The notes under the pieces: generated by a model
What the model was told of the DNA's origin: nothing
The model's database searches: none
The model's input: the letters and a program-made list of their open reading frames with translations, nothing else
NCBI GenBank assembly: GCA_002368155.1
Contig: AP018180.1
Span: 1,178,001-1,242,000 of the forward strand
Length of the DNA: 64,000 bases
Direction of reading: 5' to 3'
Origin: Nostoc carneum NIES-2107
GTDB lineage: Bacteria; Cyanobacteriota; Cyanobacteriia; Cyanobacteriales; Nostocaceae
Program-made: the position numbers and the translations under genes
Shown: piece by piece, positions 47,462 to 56,400 of the stretch
Numbering within the stretch: the stretch's first letter is position 1
Layout: the number at the start of each line of letters is the position of its first letter

Positions 47462-48580
47462 ATGGCCCGCGACTATTATGAAATTCTGGGTGTCTCTCGT
47501 GACGCCGACAAAGAAGAAATTAAACAAGCCTACCGCCGCCTAGCCCGGAAGTATCACCCAGACGTGAACAAAGAACCGGGAGCAGAGGAGCGGTTTAAGG
47601 AAATTAATCATGCTTATGAAGTACTTTCTGAGCCAGAAATCAGAGAACGTTATAACCGTTTTGGTGAAGCTGGAGTCTCTGGTGCAGGTGCTGGCTACCA
47701 AGATGTAAGTGAAGGCTTTGCCGATATCTTTGAAAGCATTTTCAGCGGCTTTGCTGGTGGAATGGGTGGTCAAACACAAAGAAGACGCAGTGGGCCTGTA
47801 CGAGGTGATGACCTGCGCTTAGACCTAAAGTTAGATTTTAGAGAAGCGGTATTTGGCGGAGAAAAAGAAATTCGCATTTCTCATCTAGAAACCTGTGATA
47901 TCTGTAGTGGTTCTGGTGCAAAACCAGGAACTCGGCCGAGGACTTGTTCGACTTGTAGTGGTTCTGGTCAAGTACGTCGTGTAACTAGAACACCTTTTGG
48001 CAGTTTCACCCAAGTTTCAACTTGTCCTACCTGTAATGGTACGGGGATGGTGATTGAAGATAAATGTGAAGCTTGTGATGGGAAAGGCACAAATCAAATC
48101 ACCAAGAAACTCAAAATTACCATTCCCGCTGGTGTGGATAATGGTACGCGCTTGCGAATCTCTCAAGAAGGAGATGCAGGACAAAGAGGAGGCCCCCCAG
48201 GAGATTTATACGTCTACTTATTCGTGAATGAAGACGAAGAATTTCATCGGGATGGCATTAACATTCTTTCGGAAATTAAAGTTAGTTACCTGCAAGCAAT
48301 TTTAGGTTGCCGTTTGGAGGTAGATACGGTAGATGGGCCAGTGGAATTAATTATTCCCCCTGGAACTCAGCCGAATACAGTGATGAAGTTAGAAAATCGT
48401 GGTGTCCCACGCTTGGGTAATCCTGTGAGTCGGGGTGACCATCTGCTAACGGTACTAATTGATATTCCTACCAAGGTAACCCCAGAGGAGAGAGAATTGT
48501 TAGAGAAGCTCGCTAAAATTAAGGGAGACCGCACTGGTAAAGGTGGTCTAGAAGGATTCTTGGGTAATCTATTTAAGTAA
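47462..48580 (+). CDS. dnaJ: Chaperone DnaJ (Hsp40, type I)
   Basis: 372 aa from ATG 47462 ([20 protein letters not shown]). J domain with HPDVNKEPG, a Gly/Phe region ([13 protein letters not shown]), and four zinc motifs ([32 protein letters not shown]), then the C-terminal substrate-binding domains. It stimulates DnaK ATPase and delivers clients. An upstream in-frame ATG (47357) adds unconserved residues and is rejected. The stop overlaps the next gene (TAATG). Confidence 0.95.
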   Translation: MARDYYEILGVSRDADKEEIKQAYRRLARKYHPDVNKEPGAEERFKEINHAYEVLSEPEIRERYNRFGEAGVSGAGAGYQDVSEGFADIFESIFSGFAGGMGGQTQRRRSGPVRGDDLRLDLKLDFREAVFGGEKEIRISHLETCDICSGSGAKPGTRPRTCSTCSGSGQVRRVTRTPFGSFTQVSTCPTCNGTGMVIEDKCEACDGKGTNQITKKLKITIPAGVDNGTRLRISQEGDAGQRGGPPGDLYVYLFVNEDEEFHRDGINILSEIKVSYLQAILGCRLEVDTVDGPVELIIPPGTQPNTVMKLENRGVPRLGNPVSRGDHLLTVLIDIPTKVTPEERELLEKLAKIKGDRTGKGGLEGFLGNLFK

Positions 48581-48837
48581 TGCAGCTATCTTCTCTCTCA
48601 TCTCCTGATGCTCAACTTGATTTACGCGGGACTCCTTGCCCGATTAATTTTGTGCGGACAAAATTACGTTTGGAAAAAATGCCACCTGGAGGTTTGCTAG
48701 AAGTCTGGCTAGACCCTGGGGAGCCAATTGAGCAAGTGCCTGATAGCTTGGTAATGGCGGGCTATCAGGTGGAACAAATTGCAGATTGTGCTGGTTATTT
48801 TTCCTTGTTGGTACGCCGTCCGGCGATCGCCCAATGA
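48580..48837 (+). CDS. TusA-family sulfur-carrier-like protein
   Basis: 85 aa, a TusA/SirA-like alpha-beta fold: LDLRGTPCPINFVRTKLRLEKMPPGGLLEVWLDPGEPIEQVP. The Cys of the family's CPxP motif is kept, but the motif reads CPIN, so the second Pro is lost. It overlaps dnaJ by one base and rsgA by 4 bases (ATGA), so the three are translated as one unit. True TusA relays sulfur for tRNA thiolation; the role of this variant is unknown. Confidence 0.85.
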   Translation: MQLSSLSSPDAQLDLRGTPCPINFVRTKLRLEKMPPGGLLEVWLDPGEPIEQVPDSLVMAGYQVEQIADCAGYFSLLVRRPAIAQ

Positions 48838-49934
48838 CAGGAGAAGTTAATTTTGCTACTGGACAGTTACTCGGTACAGTGTTAGCTGTACAGGCAAATT
48901 TTTATCAAGTACAGCTGGATGCAGGGGACAAGGAGGAAAAAGCAGATGAACATTTCACTGATTCCCCCTCTCCCCAAATGCTTCTCTGTACCAGGAGAAC
49001 GCGCTTGAAAAAAATTGGTCAACAGGTGATGGTGGGCGATCGCGTTGTCGTTGAAGAACCCGATTGGGCTGGGGGACGTGGGGCGATAGCGGATGTGCTA
49101 CCCCGTCAAACTGAGTTAGACCGTCCACCAATTGCTAATGCCAACCAAATTTTGCTGGTATTTGCTGTCGCCGATCCGCCTTTGGAACCCTATCAGTTAA
49201 GTCGCTTTTTGGTGAAAGGGGAATCTACTAACTTAGATGTGCTTTTATGCCTGAATAAAAGTGATTTAGTTTCACCACAGATGCAGCAGGAGATTCGCGA
49301 TCGCTTAGTTGCTTGGGGTTATCAGCCAATATTCATTAGTGTAAAAAATGGTATAAATATTGACCATTTATCGGAATATCTAAATAATAAAATTACTGTA
49401 ATCGCTGGCCCATCTGGGGTAGGGAAATCAAGTTTAATCAACTTACTGGTGCCTAATGTAAGCTTACGCGTCGGTGAAGTTTCGGGCAAATTAGCTCGCG
49501 GTCGCCACACTACCCGCCACGTAGAGTTATTTGAATTGCCCACTCAAGGGTTACTGGCGGATACTCCCGGTTTTAACCAACCTGACCTTGATTGTACTCC
49601 CGAAGAATTAGTGCATTACTTCCCCGAAGCCAGAGCGCGGTTAGCTACAGGTAACTGTCGGTTTAGTGATTGTCTGCATAGAGAAGAACCTGATTGCGCC
49701 GTCCGGGGAGATTGGGAACGCTATCCACATTATTTGGAATTTTTGTCTGATGCGATCGCCTATCAAACTCAGCGTCAACAACAAGCAGACCCCGAATCAA
49801 CACTGAAGTTGAAAACTAAAGGCAAAGGTCAGGCTCAGTACGAACCAAAATTAGAAAGTAAAAAATATCGTCGTGTGGCTCGCAAGACACAACTGCAAGC
49901 TTTACAGGATTTATACCAAGATAGTGAAGAATGA
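48834..49934 (+). CDS. rsgA: Ribosome small subunit-dependent GTPase A (RsgA/YjeQ)
   Basis: 366 aa from ATG 48834, overlapping the previous stop. An OB-fold N-terminus, then a circularly permuted GTPase with order G4-G1-G3: LCLNKSD, GPSGVGKSSLIN, DTPGFNQPD. A zinc-binding C-terminus follows (CRFSDCLHREEPDC). It matures the 30S subunit. The C-terminal extension is Lys-rich (LKLKTKGKGQAQYEPK). It is last in the grpE operon; a strong hairpin follows at 50009-50032. Confidence 0.94.
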   Translation: MTGEVNFATGQLLGTVLAVQANFYQVQLDAGDKEEKADEHFTDSPSPQMLLCTRRTRLKKIGQQVMVGDRVVVEEPDWAGGRGAIADVLPRQTELDRPPIANANQILLVFAVADPPLEPYQLSRFLVKGESTNLDVLLCLNKSDLVSPQMQQEIRDRLVAWGYQPIFISVKNGINIDHLSEYLNNKITVIAGPSGVGKSSLINLLVPNVSLRVGEVSGKLARGRHTTRHVELFELPTQGLLADTPGFNQPDLDCTPEELVHYFPEARARLATGNCRFSDCLHREEPDCAVRGDWERYPHYLEFLSDAIAYQTQRQQQADPESTLKLKTKGKGQAQYEPKLESKKYRRVARKTQLQALQDLYQDSEE

Positions 49935-50604
49935 AGCGCATAAACGCGCAATAGCTTATCTATAAATGCTGTAACGAAATTTGATGACGTGATCCTAACA
50001 TCAGAAAACCTACAAAGTAAAGACTTTGTAGGCAAGATTTACATTATAGGATAGCTTTATGCTAACACTTGCCTAATGCAACTACTTGCTTGATAGGAAA
50101 AATATACGAACTTGATCTAATCGATAAACTTTTTAAATAAATGCGTAAATAACTTTAAAGCTATACAGTTTTATTTTAATTGTACATTTTCATCAAACCA
50201 TAAAATTTATTTATTAATTGTCAAACTCAAGTCTTACAGGTGATGAAACATATCAGTATTTAGCTCTAAGAGAGTCTGGCATCTTGAAGACTGAATATGC
50301 TTTGATGCAGGCAATATTTAATATATAGTTAGCAGTTTGACATGAGGGCTAGAACTTGTAATTCTCAGCCAGAATTATTAATTCCACATCATTAGGATTT
50401 GGCGGAATGAGGCAGGAAGCGAACAGTCTCTCACCACTACAAAACATAATTTTTGGTAGAGATAGCGATTATTTTTTTGTGCAACGATATTTTATAGAGA
50501 AAAAATCATTAATTAATGTCACAACTCCAATAAAGTCTTAAAATATTGTTAATTTCTGCTAAACCCCTCGACCTTCAATTTCCACGTACCACCCCAGAAT
50601 AATT
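49935..50604. other. AT-rich spacer, rsgA to the GH57 gene
   Basis: Gene-free and very AT-rich. The only clear structure is the hairpin at 50009-50032. The leader of the branching enzyme gene occupies the right end; no promoter was identified with confidence. Confidence 0.5.
50009..50032. terminator. Hairpin after rsgA
   Basis: CCTACAAAGT, loop AAAG, ACTTTGTAGG: a perfect 10-bp stem with a tetraloop about 75 bp after rsgA. The tail (CAAGATTT) is poor in T, so termination is likely but weak. Confidence 0.6.
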
Positions 50605-52194
50605 ATGGCTATAGGCTACGTCGCGCTTGTTCTCCACGCACATCTACCCTTCGTTCGTCACCCAGAAAGTGATTATGTGTTGGAGGAAGAATGGCTATAT
50701 GAAGCCATTACTGAAACTTATATTCCCTTATTGAAAGTATTTGAAGGACTAAAGCGAGACGGTATCGACTTTAAAATCACGATGAGCATGACACCACCTT
50801 TGGTATCAATGCTCCGCGATCCTCTCTTACAAGAACGTTATGATGCACACTTAGCCCAACTAGAAGAACTGATCGAACTAGAAGCTGAGCGTAATATTCA
50901 CAATGGACATTTGAAGTATTTAGCAGAACATTACGCTACTGAGTTTAATGAAGCGCGTCAGATCTGGGAACGCTATAAGGGTGATTTGGTAACTGCTTTT
51001 AAGGAGTACCAAGATACAAATAACCTGGAAATTATTACTTGTGGTGCTACTCACGGCTATTTCCCACTCATGAAAATGTATCCACAGGCAGTGTGGGCAC
51101 AAATTCAAGTAGCTTGTGAACACTATGAGGAAACTTTTGGTAAACCACCTAGAGGCATTTGGTTGCCTGAGTGTGCTTACTATGAAGGTGTCGAACGGAT
51201 GCTGGCAGATGCAGGGTTGCGCTACTTCCTCACCGATGGTCATGGTATTCTTTATGCCCGTCCCCGTCCTCGGTTTGGTACCTATGCCCCCATCTTTACC
51301 GAAACTGGTGTGGCGGCTTTTGGACGCGATCATGAGTCTTCTCAACAGGTATGGTCTTCTGAGGTGGGCTATCCTGGTGCAGCAGAATACCGCGAGTTTT
51401 ACAAAGATTTGGGCTGGGAAGCAGAATATGAGTATATTAAGCCCTACATCATGCCCAATGGTCAGCGTAAAAATACGGGCATCAAGTATCACAAAATTAC
51501 TGGGCGTGGCTTAGGTCTTTCCGATAAAGCACTTTATGACCCTTACTGGGCAAGGGAAAAAGCAGCAGAACACGCTGCCAACTTTATGTATAATCGAGAA
51601 CGGCAAGCTGAACATTTACATGGGATAATGCAGCGTCCGCCGATTATCGTTTCGCCCTATGATGCAGAGTTATTTGGCCATTGGTGGTATGAAGGCCCCT
51701 GGTTCATTGACTACCTGTTCCGTAAATCATGGTATGACCAAAAAACCTATGCCATGACGCACTTAGCAGATTATTTGCGCGAACAGCCAACTCAACAAGT
51801 TTGTCGTCCTTCGCAATCGAGTTGGGGTTACAAGGGATTCCATGAATATTGGTTAAACGATACTAATGCATGGATTTATCCCCATCTGCACAAAGCGGCG
51901 GAACGGATGATTGAAATCTCGCACTTGGAACCAGAAGATGAATTGCAGTGGAAAGCTTTAAACCAAGCAGCGCGGGAATTATTATTAGCACAATCTTCTG
52001 ACTGGGCATTTATCATGCGGACAGGAACAATGGTTCCTTATGCGGTGAGAAGAACGCGATCGCACTTGATGCGCTTCAATAAAATCTACGATGACGTAAA
52101 AATTGGCAAAGTTGATAGTGGTTGGTTAGAAAAAGTCGAATTGATGGATAATATCTTCCCGAGTATTAACTATCGCGTTTATCGTCCGTTGTAG
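50605..52194 (+). CDS. GH57 1,4-alpha-glucan branching enzyme-type protein
   Basis: 529 aa. The glycoside hydrolase 57 barrel begins GYVALVLHAHLPFVRHPE. The catalytic Glu189 lies in GIWLPECAYYEG and the acid Asp353 in SPYDAELFGHWWYEGP. A DUF1957-type helical domain closes the protein (RAWIYPHLH-like NDTNAWIYPHLHKAAERM). Size and motifs match the branching enzymes of Thermus and Thermococcus; in cyanobacteria it is thought to make alpha-1,6 branches in glycogen beside GlgB. Activity is inferred. Stand-alone gene. Confidence 0.9.
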   Translation: MAIGYVALVLHAHLPFVRHPESDYVLEEEWLYEAITETYIPLLKVFEGLKRDGIDFKITMSMTPPLVSMLRDPLLQERYDAHLAQLEELIELEAERNIHNGHLKYLAEHYATEFNEARQIWERYKGDLVTAFKEYQDTNNLEIITCGATHGYFPLMKMYPQAVWAQIQVACEHYEETFGKPPRGIWLPECAYYEGVERMLADAGLRYFLTDGHGILYARPRPRFGTYAPIFTETGVAAFGRDHESSQQVWSSEVGYPGAAEYREFYKDLGWEAEYEYIKPYIMPNGQRKNTGIKYHKITGRGLGLSDKALYDPYWAREKAAEHAANFMYNRERQAEHLHGIMQRPPIIVSPYDAELFGHWWYEGPWFIDYLFRKSWYDQKTYAMTHLADYLREQPTQQVCRPSQSSWGYKGFHEYWLNDTNAWIYPHLHKAAERMIEISHLEPEDELQWKALNQAARELLLAQSSDWAFIMRTGTMVPYAVRRTRSHLMRFNKIYDDVKIGKVDSGWLEKVELMDNIFPSINYRVYRPL

Positions 52195-52196
52195 GT

Positions 52197-52237
52197 AGGG
52201 ATTGGGGATTGGGGACTGGGGACTGGGGACTGGGGAA
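52197..52237. repeat. GGGGATT/GGGGACT heptamer tandem repeat
   Basis: About five tandem units right after the GH57 gene; STRR class. Confidence 0.85.
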
Positions 52238-52242
52238 TACAG

Positions 52243-52350
52243 TTCGGTTAAGGAGGAAAGGGAAAAAGGGAAAAGGATTGAATTCACCCTTACCCTTTTC
52301 CCATTACCCTTTTCCCAAATCACGAGGGAGATGCAAAATACTTATCCGAA
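52243..52350. repeat. Mirror hairpin repeat with AGTTCGG/CCGAACT ends
   Basis: The purine-rich block (AGGAGGAAAGGGAAAAAGGG) is followed by its pyrimidine-rich partner (CCCTTACCCTTTTCCCATTA), with short inverted ends AGTTCGG and CCGAACT. It is the longest member of the family seen at 13955, 36470 and 59419. Confidence 0.6.
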
Positions 52351-52430
52351 CTTTATTGGGGGACTGGGAATTTTATTCTGAACGGGTGGTGATACGCCCG
52401 TTAGATGCTTCCAAATAAATATATATACTG

Positions 52431-52467
52431 AAAAATTAGGGTGGGCATTGCCTATCCTAATTTTTTT
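52431..52467 (+). terminator. Terminator-like hairpin with T-run
   Basis: AAAAATTAGGGTGGGCA, then TTG, then CCTATCCTAATTTTTTT: an imperfect stem ending in seven T. Confidence 0.55.
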
Positions 52468-52666
52468 GGCGAAGTGGTGGGGCGATCGCTGTCATTTTCT
52501 CAATTACCAATTACCAATTCCCTATCTGAAAAATTGCTGAGAAAATGGTGAAAACTAAATCGGAAATTCCATTGAATTTCTCAGTCAAGCTTTAGCTGTT
52601 CATAACTTAAGGGTTGCTAGGTAACTTGATACTGAAAGCAGTTCACTCACAGCAACTCATAAACTT

Positions 52667-54082
52667 ATGCAGCAAGCATCTCAAGCTACAGTCATCTTGG
52701 GTGGTGGCTTTGCTGGATTGTTTACAGCTTTACACCTTAGCCAGCGAAATTATTCCCATCCGATAATTTTAATTGAACAGCGCGATCGCTTCAGTTTTAA
52801 ACCGTTGTTGTATGAACTACTCAGCGGTGAACTACATAGCGCTCAAGTTTACCCTCGCTATAACGAACTACTAGCAAGTAGTAGTGTCACTTTTGTGCAA
52901 GATACGGTGAAATCAATTCATCTAGAGCAAAGCCAAGTCACTGTAGCATCAGGTAGGATTTTTAACTACAGAAACTTAGTATTAGCACTTGGTAGCAAAA
53001 CAACCTACTTTAATACTCCTGGTGCGGCAGAATATACCATGCCTTTTACATCTGGAGAACAGGCGATCGCACTGAGAAAACACTTACGTCACCGTTTGCA
53101 TCAAGCAATTCAAACTCCAGATCCAGCAAGGCGGCGGCTACTGCTGACTGTTGCTATTATCGGGGCGGGGCCGGCTGGGATTGAATTAGCTTGTACCTTA
53201 GCAGATTTGTTGCCCATCTGGTACGACGAGTTAGGCGGCGATGCGGCGGAAATTCGGGTGGTGCTAATTAACCGCAGTAAAGAAATTCTCAAAGGAGATG
53301 TCAATAGCCATTTGCGTTGTACAGCTCAACGTGCGTTGAAAGGGCGTATAGTTCCCGTTGATTTTCTCTTTGACGCAGCTGTCAGCAAAATTCAAGCTGA
53401 TGGTGTTGAGTATCAACAACACAACAAAACGCAGATTTTGCAAGCGGGAACCATCGCTTGGACGGCGGGAACAACTGCGAATCCGTTGTTGATGAATTTA
53501 CCAGTTGCAAATAATCGCGGGCGGTTGTTGGTGACACCGACATTGCAACTTCCTGATTTTCCCGAAGTCTTTGCTGCTGGAGACTGTGCTGCAGATAGCG
53601 ATGATCCGCAACCACCTACTGCACAGGTAGCTTATCAACAAGGAATTGCGATCGCGCAAAATATCCAGCGTCAGCGCGAAGGTAAATCGCCTATTCCTGT
53701 AGAAATCAAAATGCGCGGGACTTTGATGAAACTGGGACTTAATGAAGGTGTGGCGAACTTGTTCAACAAAGTCCAGATTCCAGGACAACCCGGCCATCTA
53801 ATTCGCGAAGCCACATACTTACAACTATTACCAAACGCCGCTCACAATCGCAAAATTACAACTGAGTGGCTTACCGATGAATTATTCCAGCGTCATCGTC
53901 CTGCTTCTTATATGCAGCTAGGGCAAACGCCTTGGCTATCTGGAGTTGCAACCTTAGCAGCAGGAGTGATTTTCGCTACTCCTTTAGTATGGCGCGCTGC
54001 TCAACCTACGCAATTTCAGCAAAATCTGCATTGGACAGGGGTACCAACTCTACTCAATCAACTTGCACCTCGTCCTCAATAA
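52667..54082 (+). CDS. Type II NADH dehydrogenase-like flavoprotein (NDH-2)
   Basis: 471 aa. Two Rossmann motifs: FAD site VILGGGFAGLFTALHL near the start, and NAD(P) site VAIIGAGPAGIELA at about 165. The second FAD contact is VFAAGDCA at about 305. A hydrophobic segment near the C-terminus (WLSGVATLAAGVIFATPLVW) could anchor it to a membrane. Single-subunit NDH-2 enzymes pass electrons from NAD(P)H to quinone without pumping protons; several occur in cyanobacteria. It is followed on the same strand by a DoxX-like gene (51 bp) and a GMC oxidoreductase. Confidence 0.87.
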   Translation: MQQASQATVILGGGFAGLFTALHLSQRNYSHPIILIEQRDRFSFKPLLYELLSGELHSAQVYPRYNELLASSSVTFVQDTVKSIHLEQSQVTVASGRIFNYRNLVLALGSKTTYFNTPGAAEYTMPFTSGEQAIALRKHLRHRLHQAIQTPDPARRRLLLTVAIIGAGPAGIELACTLADLLPIWYDELGGDAAEIRVVLINRSKEILKGDVNSHLRCTAQRALKGRIVPVDFLFDAAVSKIQADGVEYQQHNKTQILQAGTIAWTAGTTANPLLMNLPVANNRGRLLVTPTLQLPDFPEVFAAGDCAADSDDPQPPTAQVAYQQGIAIAQNIQRQREGKSPIPVEIKMRGTLMKLGLNEGVANLFNKVQIPGQPGHLIREATYLQLLPNAAHNRKITTEWLTDELFQRHRPASYMQLGQTPWLSGVATLAAGVIFATPLVWRAAQPTQFQQNLHWTGVPTLLNQLAPRPQ

Positions 54083-54133
54083 GCTTTTTTCTCTGCTTGA
54101 AATCACCCTTATTTTATCTTCAGGAGTACATCA

Positions 54134-54649
54134 ATGAAATACTTACTTAACCTGCGGACTGCTGTTAGTTTCAATCGCATTATAATGGGCCTTTTCTTTT
54201 TCGTTTCTGGGATTGCTAATTATCTCAACTTTAATGTTGCTAACGGTTTCTATCAAACTGTTATTACTCAAAAACTACAAATAATTGGCCCAGGAATTCC
54301 TCCGGGATGGGAAGGTATAGGGCCGCTACCTTCATTAATAGCAATTCCCTATGCTTGGTTATTACCTTTAGCAGAAATTTTATTAGGTGCATTGTTTGCA
54401 CTTAACTATTGGGTGCGGTGGACAGGGTTACTACTAATTCTCATGACTTTTAGCATTATTTTGGCATTTGGTATTATCCCTGCTGGCACTTTATTTCCTA
54501 ATGGCGCAGAGAGTTTTAACAAAAATATTCTCTTCATGACATTGATTTGGATATGTATTGCCTACGATGCTTATGAACAGAAAATGAGCCGCCGCCGCAC
54601 TGAAGCAATGGCTAATTATGCTGTGACTAATTCGATGGATGATATGTGA
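54134..54649 (+). CDS. DoxX-like small membrane protein
   Basis: 171 aa with four predicted membrane helices (about 14-32, 68-92, 96-118, 132-146), in the DoxX/MauE-like pattern (FNRIIMGLFFFVSGIANYLNF, LLPLAEILLGALFALNYWVRWTG). DoxX relatives are quinone-linked or thiol-redox membrane subunits; the role here is inferred only from position between an NDH-2-like enzyme and a GMC oxidoreductase. Confidence 0.75.
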   Translation: MKYLLNLRTAVSFNRIIMGLFFFVSGIANYLNFNVANGFYQTVITQKLQIIGPGIPPGWEGIGPLPSLIAIPYAWLLPLAEILLGALFALNYWVRWTGLLLILMTFSIILAFGIIPAGTLFPNGAESFNKNILFMTLIWICIAYDAYEQKMSRRRTEAMANYAVTNSMDDM

Positions 54650-54654
54650 TGGGA

Positions 54655-54752
54655 TGGGGAATTGGTAATTGGTAATTGGTAATTGGTGATGATGATTTGA
54701 GTCCGACTACTAATTACGAATTACGAACTACGAACTACGAATTACGAATTAG
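54655..54752. repeat. Two heptamer arrays (GGTAATT and ACGAATT/ACGAACT)
   Basis: Tandem TTGGTAA units at 54660-54688, then TTACGAA/CTACGAA units at 54713-54752, between the DoxX-like and GMC genes; STRR class. Confidence 0.8.
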
Positions 54753-54785
54753 TAATTATTTCTCTCTTTTACTGGAATAAAACTC

Positions 54786-56342
54786 ATGGCTACTGCACAT
54801 TACGATGTCATCATTATTGGTACTGGCGCAGGTGGGGGTACACTTGCTTATCGTTTAGCACCCACTGGTAAAAAAATTCTAATTCTGGAACGTGGTGCTT
54901 TTTTACCGCGTGAGAAAGCTAACTGGGATACGGTGGAAGTGGTGCAAAAAGACCGCTATCATACTAACGAAGTTTGGTATGACCAAAAAGGAAATGCTAT
55001 TCATCCGGGTACAGGGTATTTTGTAGGCGGTAACACTAAAGTTTATGGTGGTGCGCTATTTCGTTGGCGGGAACAAGACTTTGAGCAAGTGATTCATAAG
55101 GGTGGAATTTCGCCGGAATGGCCTTTAAAATATCGCGATTTTGCACCTTATTATACTGAGGCGGAAAAGCTTTACGAAGTTCACGGTAAGCGGGGTTTAG
55201 ATCCAACTGAACCAGGCGCAACTGAAGATTATCCCTATCCTGCTATTCAACATGAACCACGGATTCAAGAAATACATGATTCGCTCAAAATAGAAGGATA
55301 TCATCCGTTTTATTTACCACTTGCTATTAAGTTAAATGAAGTGAATCGTCGTTTAAGTAATTGCATTCGTTGCAATACTTGTGATGGATTTCCTTGTTTA
55401 GTAGATGCGAAAGCTGATGCAGATGTTAATTGTGTGCGTCCAGCAGAAAAGTATGATAATGTCACCCTGATCACAGAAGCTAAGGTAAACCGATTACATA
55501 CAACTTCTTCTGGGAGAGAAGTTAATGCTGTGGAAACAGAAATTAATGGGGAAATTCACTTTTTCTCTAGTGATATTGTCGTTGTTGCTTGCGGTGCAAT
55601 TAATTCTGCAGCTTTGTTGTTACGTTCAGCTAACGATCAGCATCCCAATGGATTGGCGAATAGTTCCGATCAGGTGGGACGCAACTTCATGAAGCATCAA
55701 AATGGGGCAATTATTGGAGTCAGTTTAAAATCCAATCCTACGTCTTTTCAAAAAACCCTAGCAATTAATGATTTTTACTGGGGTGATGAAGATTATGATT
55801 ATCCAATGGGTCATGTGCAATTACTCGGTAAAGTCAATGCTGATATGATTGCTCAAGAATCGCCATCGGTTTTAGGGCTTTCGTTTCGAGAACGACATAC
55901 ATTTGAAGCGATCGCAACTCATTCGGTAGACTGGTGGCTGACTGCTGAAGATTTACCCGATCCTAACAATCGCGTCACGCTGAGAAATGATTCTGTACAG
56001 TTAAATTACACCGAAAACAACACCGAAGCCTACAACCGACTGCTCAAGCGCTGGACACAAGTACTAAAAATGATTGGTTGCGGTGAACGGATTATTCCCG
56101 CCTCCTTCTATTTCCGCAAAAAACTACCACTGCAAGGCGTGGCGCACCAATGCGGAACTTGTCGCTTTGGTGAAGATCCCAAAACTTCAGTATTAGATAT
56201 TAATTGCCGCACCCATGACGTTGATAATTTATATGTAGTTGATGGCAGTTTCTTCCGTTCCAGCGCTGCTGTGAACCCTACTCTGACAATTATCGCCAAT
56301 GCTTTACGTGTAGGCGATCGCCTCATTGAACGTCTGACTTAA
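54786..56342 (+). CDS. GMC-family FAD oxidoreductase with cysteine cluster
   Basis: 518 aa. The FAD site DVIIIGTGAGGGTLAYRLA, the GMC signature GGNTKVYGGALFRWR, the catalytic His in GVAHQCGTCRFG and the partner Asn in SAAVNPTLTI are all present. A cysteine run, C193-IR-C196-NT-C199-DGFP-C204 with C216, lies between the FAD and substrate parts and could bind an Fe-S cluster, as in the large subunits of fructose and gluconate dehydrogenases. Predicted role: oxidation of an alcohol or sugar with electrons passed to a carrier. It is third in the NDH-2/DoxX/GMC group; substrate unknown. Confidence 0.85.
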   Translation: MATAHYDVIIIGTGAGGGTLAYRLAPTGKKILILERGAFLPREKANWDTVEVVQKDRYHTNEVWYDQKGNAIHPGTGYFVGGNTKVYGGALFRWREQDFEQVIHKGGISPEWPLKYRDFAPYYTEAEKLYEVHGKRGLDPTEPGATEDYPYPAIQHEPRIQEIHDSLKIEGYHPFYLPLAIKLNEVNRRLSNCIRCNTCDGFPCLVDAKADADVNCVRPAEKYDNVTLITEAKVNRLHTTSSGREVNAVETEINGEIHFFSSDIVVVACGAINSAALLLRSANDQHPNGLANSSDQVGRNFMKHQNGAIIGVSLKSNPTSFQKTLAINDFYWGDEDYDYPMGHVQLLGKVNADMIAQESPSVLGLSFRERHTFEAIATHSVDWWLTAEDLPDPNNRVTLRNDSVQLNYTENNTEAYNRLLKRWTQVLKMIGCGERIIPASFYFRKKLPLQGVAHQCGTCRFGEDPKTSVLDINCRTHDVDNLYVVDGSFFRSSAAVNPTLTIIANALRVGDRLIERLT

Positions 56343-56365
56343 AGATTTACAACCTTTGTAATTCT

Positions 56366-56400
56366 TAGTTACGAATTACGAATTACGAATTACCAATTAC
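56366..56400. repeat. ACGAATT heptamer tandem repeat
   Basis: TTACGAATTACGAATTACG and one ACCAATT unit, between the convergent GMC and glpK genes; STRR class. Confidence 0.8.

Larger units (their letters stand above)
52195..52666. other. Repeat-rich spacer
   Basis: Contains the heptamer array (52197-52237), a mirror hairpin bounded by AGTTCGG/CCGAACT (52243-52350), a small AACGGG/CCCGTT hairpin (52381-52402), and a terminator-like hairpin (52431-52467). No gene. Confidence 0.6.
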
